Shown here piece by piece: positions 36,448 through 47,127 of a stretch of 64,000 nt of DNA (position 1 is its first letter; the number at the start of each line of letters is the position of its first letter). The DNA comes from Isoetes taiwanensis (Eukaryota; Streptophyta; Lycopodiopsida; Isoetales; Isoetaceae): the NCBI GenBank assembly GCA_021234155.1, contig JAJEKV010000058.1, positions 7,194,992-7,258,991 on the forward strand, written 5' to 3'. The translations under genes and the position numbers were made by a program. The notes under the pieces were generated by a model. That model was not told where the DNA came from and did no database searches. It was given only the letters and a program-made list of their open reading frames with translations.

Positions 36448-36657
36448 TTGAGGAATGTTTATGCATGTGGAGCAGATAGGAATGGAGGATTTGCAATGGC
36501 TACCTTTACTCCAATATCCATGTCCTCTGCCAAGGAAAACAAGCTGCTGCCAAGACGTTTGAGTGCTGATTTGACTGTTGAAGAAGAACACAAAAAACTA
36601 CAAGCGTTAGTCATCACCGAAAATAATGTCAAAGAAGGTAATGTCTTCTTTGTATGA
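36448..36657 (+). pseudogene. Intervening exon-like frame
   Basis: An open frame containing 'MATFTPISMSSAKENKLLPR' and 'LTVEEEHKKLQAL' lies between the RING-like and FCP1-like parts. No domain is known. A GTAATG donor-like site is at 36638. It is probably a linker exon of the same gene. Confidence 0.35.
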
Positions 36658-36729
36658 GTTGAGGTTATATGCATGTTTAAAATGACATGCGTGTTATGAC
36701 AAGAGGTGCGGAGGTTATGAAATTGTTAT

Positions 36730-38017
36730 CGCTAGGGTTTTGATTCGCATGTCGCGGTTAAAGAAGTTTTGGCTGATATTAAGAGTGAAGCATGTTTTGA
36801 AGTTGAGAATGACATTTATCTTGAAGAGACAGAAGATTTGGCCACAATGTCACTTCCACCAGGTAGCTTATAGAAAAATGGAAAGGTCAATAAGTGAATT
36901 CTTAGTCCTTACAATATTTAAAGTGTTTGCAGATAAAGAACATGTGCCGGAGAGGCCATATCATGGACAAGAACTAAGTGATACTGCATCATCACCTAGT
37001 ATGAAAAGCAAAGTTGATCACAGTCCATGTAAGGAGAAAAGAGGAACTAACCAGGCCTTAAGCAGTCAATTTGAGAAGAAGAATGTTGAGTACCCTGTGA
37101 AAAAGAATTGTACGTTGAAGGAGCAGAGTATAGGCAGCCCGAAACAAATAAGTCAATCCTTGAGATCAGAGGAATCATATTCACCTGGTAACTTAGAAAT
37201 TCCATCTCTTAACTTCCACTTAGTACGTGTTTTTAACATTTAAATTCTACAGGAAGTACAAGAGAGCAGGTGGCTACTATAAAGAAAAGTAAACGTGGCG
37301 GTGACATACATAGCAGTCCCTCTATGTTGCGAATCAATAAGCGGCTTAAACTGCCTATGAAGCTTTTAATTTTTGAGCTTGAAGGAGTTTTGTGCAAGCT
37401 GTTTGAGAAAGGGGAACTATTGCCCAGCAGCCTTCAAGATGATGCAGAGGCAAAGCATCTCAATCTCTCAAAGATATTGGTTTTGCGTCCAAGAGCATTG
37501 GAGTTTTTGGAATGGTGCGTGGAGCACTTCAGGGTTGCTATCTGGACAACATTGACGAGTGTGGCTGCAAATTTAATCCTGAAGCATACCTTTCCAAGGA
37601 GTCTTAGAGACAAGTTGCTATTTACTTGGCACTCAGATGTGTGCACAAACACATCATTTAAAGTGAGCAAAAGCCTATTCTCTTTGAAAGATCTCAACAA
37701 GGTCTACCACGACTCTAGATACAAGGGAACATGGGCTGAACACAACACGTTTTGATTGATGACATGTTATACCGCGGCTACAAGAATATCAATGCACAAT
37801 GAGTGACCCCAAAGCAGTTATCGACCATCTCGCGGAAGGTAATTTTCTCTTGGAGCATTTGAAATCTTTCCTTCATGGGCTGTTGGAAGTTGAGAATGTG
37901 AAAGACTACGTGCTTGAGAAGAAACTATCCAACTGTTGGATAAAGAATCTAAGCAAGCAATGGATATCCCGAAAAAGTTTAAGTACTTTTGATGTACCGA
38001 TGCCGATTTGCATTTAA
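36730..38017 (+). pseudogene. FCP1/NIF-type HAD phosphatase-like domain, degenerate
   Basis: Exons with GT-AG boundaries encode an acidic and Lys-rich linker (36735-36862 and 36932-37190) and then the FCP1 homology domain. The sequence shows 'MKLLIFELEGVLCKLFEKG' (37357-37413), 'LRPRALEFLEWCVEHFRVAIW' (37486-37548) split by no intron, 'LRDKLLFTWHSDVCT' and, after a frame break at 37752, 'VLIDDMLYRGYKNI'. The catalytic DxDx(T/V) motif of active FCP1/SCP phosphatases reads ELEGV, so both Asp are Glu. A stop at 37799 and one or two frameshifts follow, before 'DPKAVIDHLAEGNFLLEHL'. It cannot be an active Asp-phosphatase as it stands. Confidence 0.7.
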
Positions 38018-38149
38018 CATTTTGGATAATGAAGTTTGATTATGGTTGGTGATTGATCAAAGATCATGTTGTTGCCATCTTGATAATGTAAATTGATGTA
38101 CTTTTTGAACTGCATTTGTACTTTTTGATGTTCAACATTGCCCTCGCCT

Positions 38150-38312
38150 TTCGGGTTTGGAAGTGCATCGGCTTGTAACTAGTTTGGTTTTTGTATTTCC
38201 TTTGACAAGATAAGTAGGACTTGCGTAAAAAGATGATTCACATAGTAAATACATTAATAGATCCGAGAAAAGAAATTACACAGTTTTCGGTCAAAAGAAA
38301 TTACACAAAGTT
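38150..38312. repeat. Direct repeat copy 1, partner at 40346-40524
   Basis: 'TTGGTTTTTGTATTTCCTTTGACA', 'AGTAGGACTTGC', 'AAAAAGATGATTCACA' and 'AAGAAATTACACA' occur in the same order at both sites, about 2.19 kb apart, with modest divergence and one 9-bp length change. The repeat lies at the 3' end of the FCP1-like gene. Confidence 0.85.
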
Positions 38313-38364
38313 TCAAAGGCTCATATATTAAGGTCTTGTCCAAGTCTTGTCGAAGCCTTGAGTC

Positions 38365-40000
38365 TTATACTTTTGTGTTAACTTTTTGTTGTAGAAGAGG
38401 ATTAGAGCCAGAACCCGAGGTCTTTCCAAAGAGGTAATCCCATATCTCGTCCAAATAGCAAAAAACTGTCTCTGTTAACAAACCTGCAAAAACCAAACAG
38501 ATATTATTGCATCTCAAGGAGGCAATACTGTCAATGTATGTCTCATCAGGAATGGTAGGAATCTTTGGATCATCAGAGTTTATGGCATTATTGAACAGTT
38601 GGTTATAGGAATGAGTGAATGAATCAGCAGTTCCCATGACATAGGAGTCGGCCATCCATAGATTATCCCTTATTAATCTGTAAAAATCCTGCTGAACCAT
38701 GAGAAGTATAAGGGTGCCATAAGCATCAGCTAACATTCTGTGAGTGTAGAACATCTACCTATATTTGCTGAACTGTCTTTCAGTGAATTCATGATGGTTC
38801 GAGTTTATAAACCAAAACATGTAAATCATTTGCATAACTTCTCTTGTATATATACTTGCCCAAATCCTTTCTCTTGCCTTGCTTATTTCATTGTCTCTGA
38901 TCATCTGTCTGACAGACCATTGATTATGGGGAGGGAACTTGACTTGGTGTTCATGAATTCTCTCATCTCCATATAACTGAACTTCAAACCTATCTGCTCC
39001 TCTATCAAATTTTCTCCTCTGATGACCTCTGCATAGCTCCATGTACCCTATGAGCAAGAAATCAGTTAGAAGTTTTATAAGATGGTAAAGCATTTATGCA
39101 TTAGGGTTTTTTTGAGATTAAAAAAGGGCCTTCAAAACATGCCAACTAAGCCAAATGAAGATAAATGAACTACCAATCAGAAATCAGAGCCTGACGGGTC
39201 CAGTCAGCAAAACTGTTATAACTAACTCACTGGATCACATTTTCTACTATAAGTATTGATAGAAAAGTCCAAATGAGCTCTCGTTTAGTGCAATAGATAG
39301 ATCTCGTTGAGATCTTTCCAACCTTAGGTGTTTTACACATATTTTAACCACTTATGATTGTCAAAACTCCAAAAAATATGGTTTTTACTATTTTTTACTA
39401 TCCTACGGGGCTAAAAGATATGCAAACCACCTAATATTGGAAAGATCTCAATGAGATCTATCTATTGCACCAAACAAGAGCTCATTTGGACTTTTCTATC
39501 AACACTTATGCTAGAAAATGTGATCCAGTGAGTTAGTTATAACTGTTTTGCTGACTGGATTACCAGTTCTGTTTTCTGATTGGTAGTTCATATAGCTTAG
39601 TCAGCAGTTCTTAGAAGGCCCTTTTATGATCTCAAAAAATCCCTAATGGTAAGGCCTTTTTGCAGAGAGAGCAAGTGAGACTAAAGGTTAGCTATGTTGA
39701 TCCTGTTTTGTTTACTTTGAGAATGATAGCAGAATTGAAAAGACATTTCATTTTCTCAAAAACCATAGGAGAGTTTAAATGAATACCGTGCACAGTAGCA
39801 AGTTTAGATCCTAGTTGAGGCCGTTCATTTTGAAGCATATTGTCCCAAGCAGCATCAGAATTGACTTCAACAGTAGGGCGCTGGACACCATAAGGCTCAG
39901 GAATGCCAGTAGAAAGATCAATTGAAGGCATAACACCAAGGAAATTGGGATCTTTCGAGTGATTATCCCATATTGGCGTGCGGTCAGAAAGAGGCTCCAT
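38365..40000 (-). pseudogene. Unrecognised minus-strand gene, split by a MITE
   Basis: An exon at 40000-39785 begins 'MEPLSDRTPIWDNHSKDPNF' and ends at a GTATTC donor. The next exon begins after 'TGCTCATAG' near 39047, reads 'RFEVQLYGDERIHEHQVKFP' and 'MIRDNEISKARERIWASIY', and reaches a TAG at 38756. It then continues as 'MFYTHRMLADAYGTLILL' and 'DEIWDYLFGKTSGSGS' to 38365. The intron between them holds the MITE at 39099-39648. I know no family for this. Convergent orientation to the FCP1-like gene, and decay, suggest it belongs to the same element. Confidence 0.45.
39099..39648. mobile_element. 550-bp MITE, two long inverted arms
   Basis: Ends CATTAGGGTTTTTTTGAG and CTCAAAAAATCCCTAATG are inverted copies. 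Pairing continues through GGGCCTTC, ATGAACTACCAATCAG, the AACTGTTATAACTAACTCACTGG region, TAGATCTC and on to about 39345, with the mirror arm from about 39430. No coding capacity. The flanks share 'TGGTAA.GC.TTT', which may be a degraded target duplication. Related end motifs lie at 10.5, 52.3 and 53.8 kb. Confidence 0.85.
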
Positions 40001-40345
40001 TAATTTGCTTTGAAGAGTAAGATCCCGAAAATTGCCAAAGGGAATGAAAGCTGAGCCTTTGGACGAGATGTCCTTTAAGTTTGAAGAGAAATGGCAGAGT
40101 TTTGGGCTTTAGGTTAAAATCGCTCTTCATTTTGGCAATGATAAAGCACAGGTGGATGCAGCAAAGGGGAAATTGAATCGATCAAAAGCAGGGGAGGGTC
40201 GGAAAAGAAGGGAGAAAGTGGAAAAGCTTGAGAAACATGAAAGGAGAACACAGGAAGATCAAATTTAGACTAGATGTTGAAAGGAGAACACAGATAGTGG
40301 TGTCCATTTCAATTAGATGTGTTTATTTGTTTGCTTCAGTTTGGT

Positions 40346-40524
40346 TGCTCTGGTTTGGAAGTGCAACATTTGTAACTACTTTGGTTTTTGTATTTCCTTT
40401 GACAGTATTTTTAAGTAGGACTTGCAGAAAAAGATGATTCACAAAGTAAACACATTACTAGATCTGGACAAAAGAAATTACACAGTTTCTGGACATAAGA
40501 AATTACACAAAGTTTCTGTCATAT
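40346..40524. repeat. Direct repeat copy 2, partner at 38150-38312
   Basis: See the copy at 38.15 kb. Here it lies just beyond the 3' end of the minus-strand ORF with the histone-tail-like start. It is followed by a further partial echo ('AAATTACACAAAGTTTCTGT', with 'GGAAARCCATCAGGTG' twice) at 40523-40625. Confidence 0.85.
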
Positions 40525-40711
40525 ATTAAGGAAAAACCATCAGGTGGTTGTCTTACAGGAAAAGCAAACTCAAAATTACACAAAGTTTCTGTTTCGTACT
40601 ACATAGAAGGAAAGCCATCAGGTGAATGCTTTACAAAAAAAATCAAGCTCGAAGCTCTAAACCTTAAACCAAAAAAAAAAACAAGCTCTAAGCTGCTGGA
40701 CATTATATTGG

Positions 40712-40987
40712 CTAGTGATCAGGAGGGGGCATCTGCAGCTCCACATAAAGATAAAGTCCATCAGATTGCATGGTCATCTGCAAAAGGCGCTCCTCATGAG
40801 GCAAAACACGGTCAATCCACTGCTGAACTCTCTTAGAAACTTTAGCTCCTTGCTCAATGACTCGATTGACTTCCCTGCATGAAAATTTAGCAACAAAGGT
40901 CATTTGCATGCCCCCATTGCTGGAAGTGGAGGAAGCCGGGGAGGATTCTGCGTCGGCCTTCCTGGCCGTGTACTTGATTCTGGCCAT
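40712..40987 (-). pseudogene. Small basic protein with histone-H3-tail-like N terminus
   Basis: The frame starts 'MARIKYTARKADAESS' and runs to a stop after 'LYVELQMPPPDH'. The first residues match the H3 tail (MARTKQTARKS) at seven of nine positions, including K4, R8 and K9. The rest ('VNRVIEQGAKVSKRVQQWID') is not histone. A possible TTTCATGCAG acceptor lies inside (about 40885), so the gene may have an intron. I do not know the family. Intactness is uncertain because partner exons may be missing. Confidence 0.4.
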
Positions 40988-41818
40988 GTCTCTCTGGAAG
41001 AAATTGGAGGACTAAGTGATCTGAATGGGAAGAACAAGGAACTGGATGTCGGAAGTGAGTGGAAGACGAAAAAAATCGCGCGAAAAAATGGCATTATATA
41101 GAAACGGCAGTAAAGGTGCCATCAATGTCCTTGCCTCGGAACCCGAGCCATGCAAGCATACCTAGATTTTTTTCGTAAAGGAAGGAAGGAAGGAAGAGAA
41201 TGTTCTACATAAATTTATTCTTTACATTCGAATCTAAAACTTATGTGATGTAGAAAGTTATGTGATGTAAAACAATTTGACCATATGAACCATATTCAAG
41301 CGATGATCAATAGTTCAAGTGTTCAAGAGAATGTTCTACATAAATTTATTCTTTACATTCAAATCTAAAACTATGGAAGCATCAATAGTTAAAAGAAACA
41401 ATGTAGACAAGTCATGATTTCAATATAAGACACATTGTGGCACTTAAACTATGGATGCATTTGAAGATGCCTTAAACTAGTGCATTTGGTCATAAGATAC
41501 TCTAACTAATGCCAAAAGGCAAATTCCAATAGGCATTTAAAACTATGGAATCATAAATAGTTCTAATGTGTTCTAATTAACCCTAAACCCATAACACACT
41601 TATGAAGTTAAAAGAAACGATGTGACCATATGCAAGTGATGTAGAAACTTATGTGACCATATGTAGAAACTTATGTGATGTAAAACAATTTGACCATATG
41701 AAACTTATGTAGACCATATTCAAGTGATGATCACGGAATTATGGCTAAAGAAATGGAGCTAGATTTTCACGCTTTATGTAAATGGATAGGTAGTGAATAA
41801 GTTCACAAGATTAACTAG
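40988..41818. other. Intergenic stretch with local duplications
   Basis: 'GAATGTTCTACATAAATTTATTCTTTACATTC' occurs at 41199 and 41329, and 'TTATGTGATGTAAAACAATTTGACCATATGAA' at 41261 and 41671. No gene seen. Confidence 0.55.
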
Positions 41819-42010
41819 CAATGAGATTAGCTATAGTTTCACCTAAAATTTTGCAAAAGGATAGCAATGAGATTAGCTATAGTTTCACGGAAATTTGGCA
41901 AAGTTCACAAAGATTAACTAGCAATGAGATTAGCTATAGTTTCACGAAAATTTTGCAAAAGGATAGCAATGAGATTAGCTATAATTTCACGGAAATTTGG
42001 CAAAAGGAAT
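41819..42010. repeat. Minisatellite of about 47-55 bp units, four copies
   Basis: 'GCAATGAGATTAGCTATA(G/A)TTTCAC' begins units at 41819, 41864, 41921 and 41967. Two unit types alternate (..AAATTTTGCAAAAGGATA and ..GGAAATTTGGCAAA). Confidence 0.85.
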
Positions 42011-42847
42011 GGCTGCTCATGGATTCCAGGGTGCCAGGGGTCCATGAACAACCAATCCAACCTAAATTTGTGCATAGGTCCAAGACAACACACACACACA
42101 AAACTGTGCATCAAGAAGGCATCCCATGCCCCCACATTAACCCATTTACTAGAAATAATTTTTTAATTGCTTATATGTGAAGCCCTTTCATTTGGGTTAG
42201 GCTTGTGGGATATACGCCAGCAATAACCATTGGTTTTTTTTTTCTAGGGTTCACGGTTCACTTCCTTAGGACCGCCCCTAAACCTGAAGTCGCCAGAAGA
42301 GTGGTGCATGTATGAAGTGATGGGTCCTTCCTATGCATGGGAATTCTGCTAGGAGCAGAAAAGATGCTTTTTATAAATATATTTGCCTAATTTGGTTGCA
42401 TGGCCTTTTTGGGTTGGCCTTTTTTTTTGATCCTCAGATCGATTGCTATTTAGAGCACGACTTTATGACTATGCAATCCCTCGATTTGTTCCAACTGTTT
42501 TTGTAATATAAGTGTTCATGTTTTGTATCGAGGAAGTTTTGTCTTAGAGCCCTTCCAAATCAAAACGGTGATAATACAAATACACATCCAACTGATATTT
42601 CCAAACCGAGGCGAGGGATATTTGTTTTATTCAAGAAAAAGAACGATTACAATAGAAGTCCAAAATTTGACTTCAAAATTAACTGTTTGTTGATGATGCA
42701 AAGAAACAAACATCAACAACTTAATAAAAAGCATACATCATAGCCGCACACAATATAAATCAAACCCTTCGACTGTTTTGTTTCACTTAAAGCTTCAAGT
42801 ACGTGAACTGCAACACTAACTACATTCCAACCAGAATCGAATATTTA
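42011..42847. other. Downstream flank of the transposase gene
   Basis: Nothing recognised apart from an (AC)n run at 42089-42100. The element terminus should lie here, but no inverted end was identified. Confidence 0.35.
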
Positions 42848-45800
42848 ATCCTCTTCGGCCCGATAGCACATCGGGAGATTGTCTAAAATCTTTTCTTTGT
42901 CGCCTTCACAAAGTTTGTAAACAACCCGGTTTCCTTTCAGCCTATGTTTTGCTTGTGCCATATCAAGTCTTATTGAGCAAACTTGGGTAGCATAAACAAT
43001 GCCTTTTGGCTCGTTAGAACATAAAGTGTAACCTGTAGGCGATCTTGGGACTTTTTTGTAGTAAGTTCCCTCTAAAACTTCTTCCCTTTATAAAACCAAT
43101 TCCCATAGGCTTCAAAATCTGTCCGAACCACATATTTTCTTTTTTGTACACAATAATATCCAAAATAAAGTGTCCTCATCATTGTCCTTTGGAGTCTGCG
43201 ACAATGAAGTTATCTCCTTCCCTTACCAAATCACTCAACAACATTTGCATCTCCGGAAAATAGAGCTCTTTTTCAGATCTGCGCAAGAACTCAGATTCAT
43301 CAGCTATAGCCTTGCTTGGCTCAACAACTACGAGCTCCCAATCATCTACATATTCCTTGTTCAGACACTTCTCCCATTGTGCATCAAGGCAATATGCACA
43401 GAAACAAGATAAACGCCTTATATGCAATTGCGTAGGAGATGCTAAGTTAAATGCATGCACAGAATGAATGTTCCTCGTGTCCTCCACAGTCTCAGCACCC
43501 CATGCATTCTTTCTATCCACATTTTTCACTTCCCAAAACGACCTTCTTACTGGTTTCTTGTTCACACTTGAAGATGGAGCAACAGCAGTGAAATTCTCCC
43601 TTGCTATATTCACAATATCGCAAAGACATTCTACTTTTTACGATTTGTGATCTCTTCATCATCTCCCTTAGCCACCGTTTCAACTCTGCATCCTTCCCAT
43701 CATGCTCCCCTTTGCCGTGATTGGAGCCGAAAAAATTCCACATCATTTCAATGAGTGTCTCATGAGAATACCTTCCTACAAAATAGAATGGCCGGGCAGC
43801 TTTGAATTGGGATGCAGCTCCATCTGAAAATACCCAATGCTTTTTTGGATGTATGCCCTGTTCTTTCATGAATTCGTGATGCATCATAAATGCATGCTGG
43901 ACGAATAGTGTGTCATGTTTTGTATCATCAGATATATAGTAATGGGTGTCCTTGATGACATCACCTGATGAAGGCTCCAAATAGTATGTGATTTGTACAA
44001 GAATGGTGACCTGTTTGCTTGTCCAGTACGCAGATTGAACTTGATCCTGCAACTGAATTGTGAAGTTCTCTGCAAAGTCTACTATAGATACAATAACCCC
44101 AAAAGGGAGGTTGTCTAACATATCCCTAAACTGCATCGCTTGCCATTTGTGCCTAAAGCTGTGCACTGGAAACTTTGCCAATCTGTCAATCAATGTGTGC
44201 ATAAGATCTTTTGGTTTTGTTTTCCTCCACAGACGCTGGAGTACTTTCTTGGGTTTCCCCCACTTATCCTTACCTCCTTCCTCATAATCCCAGTACTCCC
44301 AACTCACAAATCCTTCTTTGGACAACTCTAGAGGACACACAGTAGTGCTTGAAACACACCACACCTTGCTCACAATCTCCATAAATGCAATCTTTCTTGT
44401 GGAATTCTTGATTTTCTTCTTTAGGACACAATATGGATTGCCAGAGCTGAGTGGTTGACTTATACTTCTTAGTCTTGGCAGCACATAATTGGCCTGTAGA
44501 TTGGCATACCTCACATGCACAGGTGCAACATTCTACATGCATATTTCTAAGTGAATTTAAGCCATCCAAGAGCATCTGCAGTCTCACATGATGAATGCAA
44601 CAACATGAATTGAACTGTTTCAATTTCATTACATACCATGGTTTTAGTTTTTCAAATGCTCTTTGGCCAATTGTAATTTGCGTGTCCGACTTTGAATTTA
44701 ATGAACATCTCTGACTGCAAAACATAATCAAGAAATATGTGAGTAACATGTCAAATAACAAGTACACATGAACATGTAACTCTACTCTAACTGCAACTAT
44801 AAACTGCCACTGTAACTCACTATGACAATGTAAAACACAAACTACAAACATACAACGCAACTAATGGTCATAAGCGCAACACCAACAGAATCGCAACAAA
44901 CATAATCACAAACCGCAACCACGACATAACTCGAACACTTGCGGAAACACTAAGCGTAGTCTAACTATTTAACATGCTCTACGCAACACAAACCTGAAAC
45001 TATGTAATGGAGCTCAAACACTAAGCGCAACACCAACTGCAGACTAACAACCTAAGTTGAATCTCGACCACCAACCGCAGCAGCTCAAAATGTTTAAGTT
45101 GCATATTAAGAATCGTACTTCAAACCTTAGTTGCAACACCAACTACATCTACATAAGCTGCAACAACAACTACATCTACAAATGATGCACATATCACCAA
45201 AAAATCAACAAAAGATAGTTTGCACTGGTATCCTCCGGATAATGTGTAGCATGTTCCTCCTTCACATTTCTTTCCAGTCTTCTGAACTTCACATCCTTTG
45301 CATTAGGGGAAACTCTTGTATTTGTGTCCCAAAAACTTTGAACCAGCTCAATGACATATTTGTCAATTGAATCAAACCTCCGTGACCTTCTAAAATATAC
45401 CCATCCCTCCTTATTAAACTCCACTTCTTTACGTTTTTTTCTTGGTTTGGCCGCAATACATCTAGGATGGACTCCCAAAACTTTTCCCAAACTTCTCTTG
45501 CTAATAGCTTGATTTAAAGTCTCCTTCCCAATAGACATGGCAAGTACACTTCTTCTTGCAGCCATAGAATTTAAACTACTAGATCCTTTTATAGTCTGAA
45601 TAGATTCTCGAATGTTCTCAATCACATGGCTTTTGACTTCAGAATCCTTCAAGTGATCAGCGGTGACATCCTTCATTTCTTTGTGCTTCAAGAAATCATT
45701 TAGCACTTCCCTTTTATCTTCCAAATCCATTTGACAAACTTGCCTTTTGAATGAGAACACTAGATTAGACACAATCTTTTGTTTACTCACTTGATTGGCA

Positions 45801-45960
45801 TAAGCTTTGGACTCCAGCATCAAAGCATTCTTCTCTTCTTTTTTTCTCTTTCTTTGTTTCCTCTTCTTTAGAGTCTCCCCGCTCTCTTGTCCTCTTCCTC
45901 TTTCCCATAAAGTTTCTTTGCTCCACTTCTTCCATCTTGATTGCTCGCGAAAGCGCCACC
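42848..45960 (-). pseudogene. DDE-type transposase of an unnamed eukaryotic superfamily
   Basis: Reading high to low: a Lys/Arg/Glu-rich N terminus (about 45950-45830); a helical region with 'GKVLGVHPRCIAA' and 'FWDTNTRVSPNAKDVKFRR' (about 45500-45280); an intron (about 45230-44721); 'FEKLKPWYVMKLKQF', 'SCCCIHH' and spaced Cys residues forming a zinc-binding region (44700-44380); 'IVDFAENF' (about 44060), 'WVFSDGAASQFKAARPFYF' (about 43800) and 'NFFGSNHGKGEHDGKDAELKR' (about 43700). A Cys/Trp-rich C-terminal region follows, ending 'PMCYRAEED' at 42848. The D-D-E/D candidates are in the three motifs named. Breaks lie near 45830, 44350-44520, 43600-43620 and 43180. The organisation fits a cut-and-paste transposase; I cannot name the superfamily. 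Confidence 0.72.
44722..45190 (-). other. Intron of the transposase gene, CAACTGCAAC-rich
   Basis: On the minus strand the exon ends near 45235-45225 and resumes after TTATGTTTTGCAG (44715-44727). The intron is full of degenerate 'GTTGCAGTT'-type words, as at 26440-26830. Confidence 0.55.
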
Positions 45961-45969
45961 TTCAGCACC

Positions 45970-47127
45970 TATAATAGTCCCACGCTTACAAAATTAACTA
46001 GACGTAAGAAAGTATCATATAGAAAAGGAATTACATATCGTAATACTTTAAGTCTTCAATATGCCAAAAAAAAAAAAAAAATCAGAATTCACCACATTAT
46101 GGGATATATTTTTCATGCATGGCTCTTGAATGCATCTTGGGATATATTTTTCCGGATGATTACAAGAAGGAAACCAAATCTACATGCAAATCAAACACAA
46201 AACAAAGAGATCACTACAATCAATTTTAATTGCTAGAATGAGAATAATCTGTGATTAAAAGCAAACTTTGAATGGCAACATACCCAAATTTTAGTCTTCA
46301 AACGAAATTTCAAGAGGCCTTACAATCTTGAAATTGAATTTGATCTTCTCGCAAATAATAAGAGACCAAAAATTTAAGGAAACCAAAGGTACATGCAAAT
46401 AAAAAACAAAGCAAAGTCATGTCTATTGAAATCAAATTACAATGAAAGAAATCTTGGATTCAAAGCAAAGCAACAGACCCGAAATTTTGTCTTCGAAAGA
46501 AAGTATGCAAAAAGGCTCTACATTCTTGTAAGGCCGAATTTGATCTTCTGTCAGACCCAAATCTTAGGAGAAAGTCCATACATTCTTCTTCATCAGTGAT
46601 CAGTGATGGTGCACCAAATTCTCCCCCAAATTTTGAATTCTCTCGGGCGGGCGGTGGTGGTTGAAGCAAGAAACGAAAATAGGTAAGTGGCTAACTACCT
46701 TTCGAACTAATTTTCGAACTAATTAGGGGGGGAAAGGGGGACAACTAAAATAAGACACTATACCATGCTTTAACCCTACTGTTCAACCTTGACCTAACTC
46801 TATTTCATATTAACCATACTAGCTGTACAAGGTAATCCCATTACCCATATTCCTACAGTTAGCAAACATGTTGTTTCAAAAGTACTTGTTACAAGTTGGT
46901 ATGTTGTTTCAAAAGTACTTGTTACAAGTTGGTATTTGTGTTTTTAAAATGTTTTGAATGTATTTTGTTGCTAATGTTTTAAAATATTTTGAACATATTT
47001 TGAACTACGGCAACGATTTCATAGCAGAGATTTTGGAAGCAAACGGATTTCATAGCAGAGAAAGCTAACAGAGGAAGCTAACGGATCTCATAGCGATGGA
47101 TTTGTGACGCAAACGGATCTCAGAGTT
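45970..47127. other. Upstream flank of the transposase, AT-rich
   Basis: A-rich stretch at 46064-46082, and an exact 32-bp tandem duplication 'ATGTTGTTTCAAAAGTACTTG..' at 46868-46899 and 46900-46931. No gene recognised. Confidence 0.5.
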
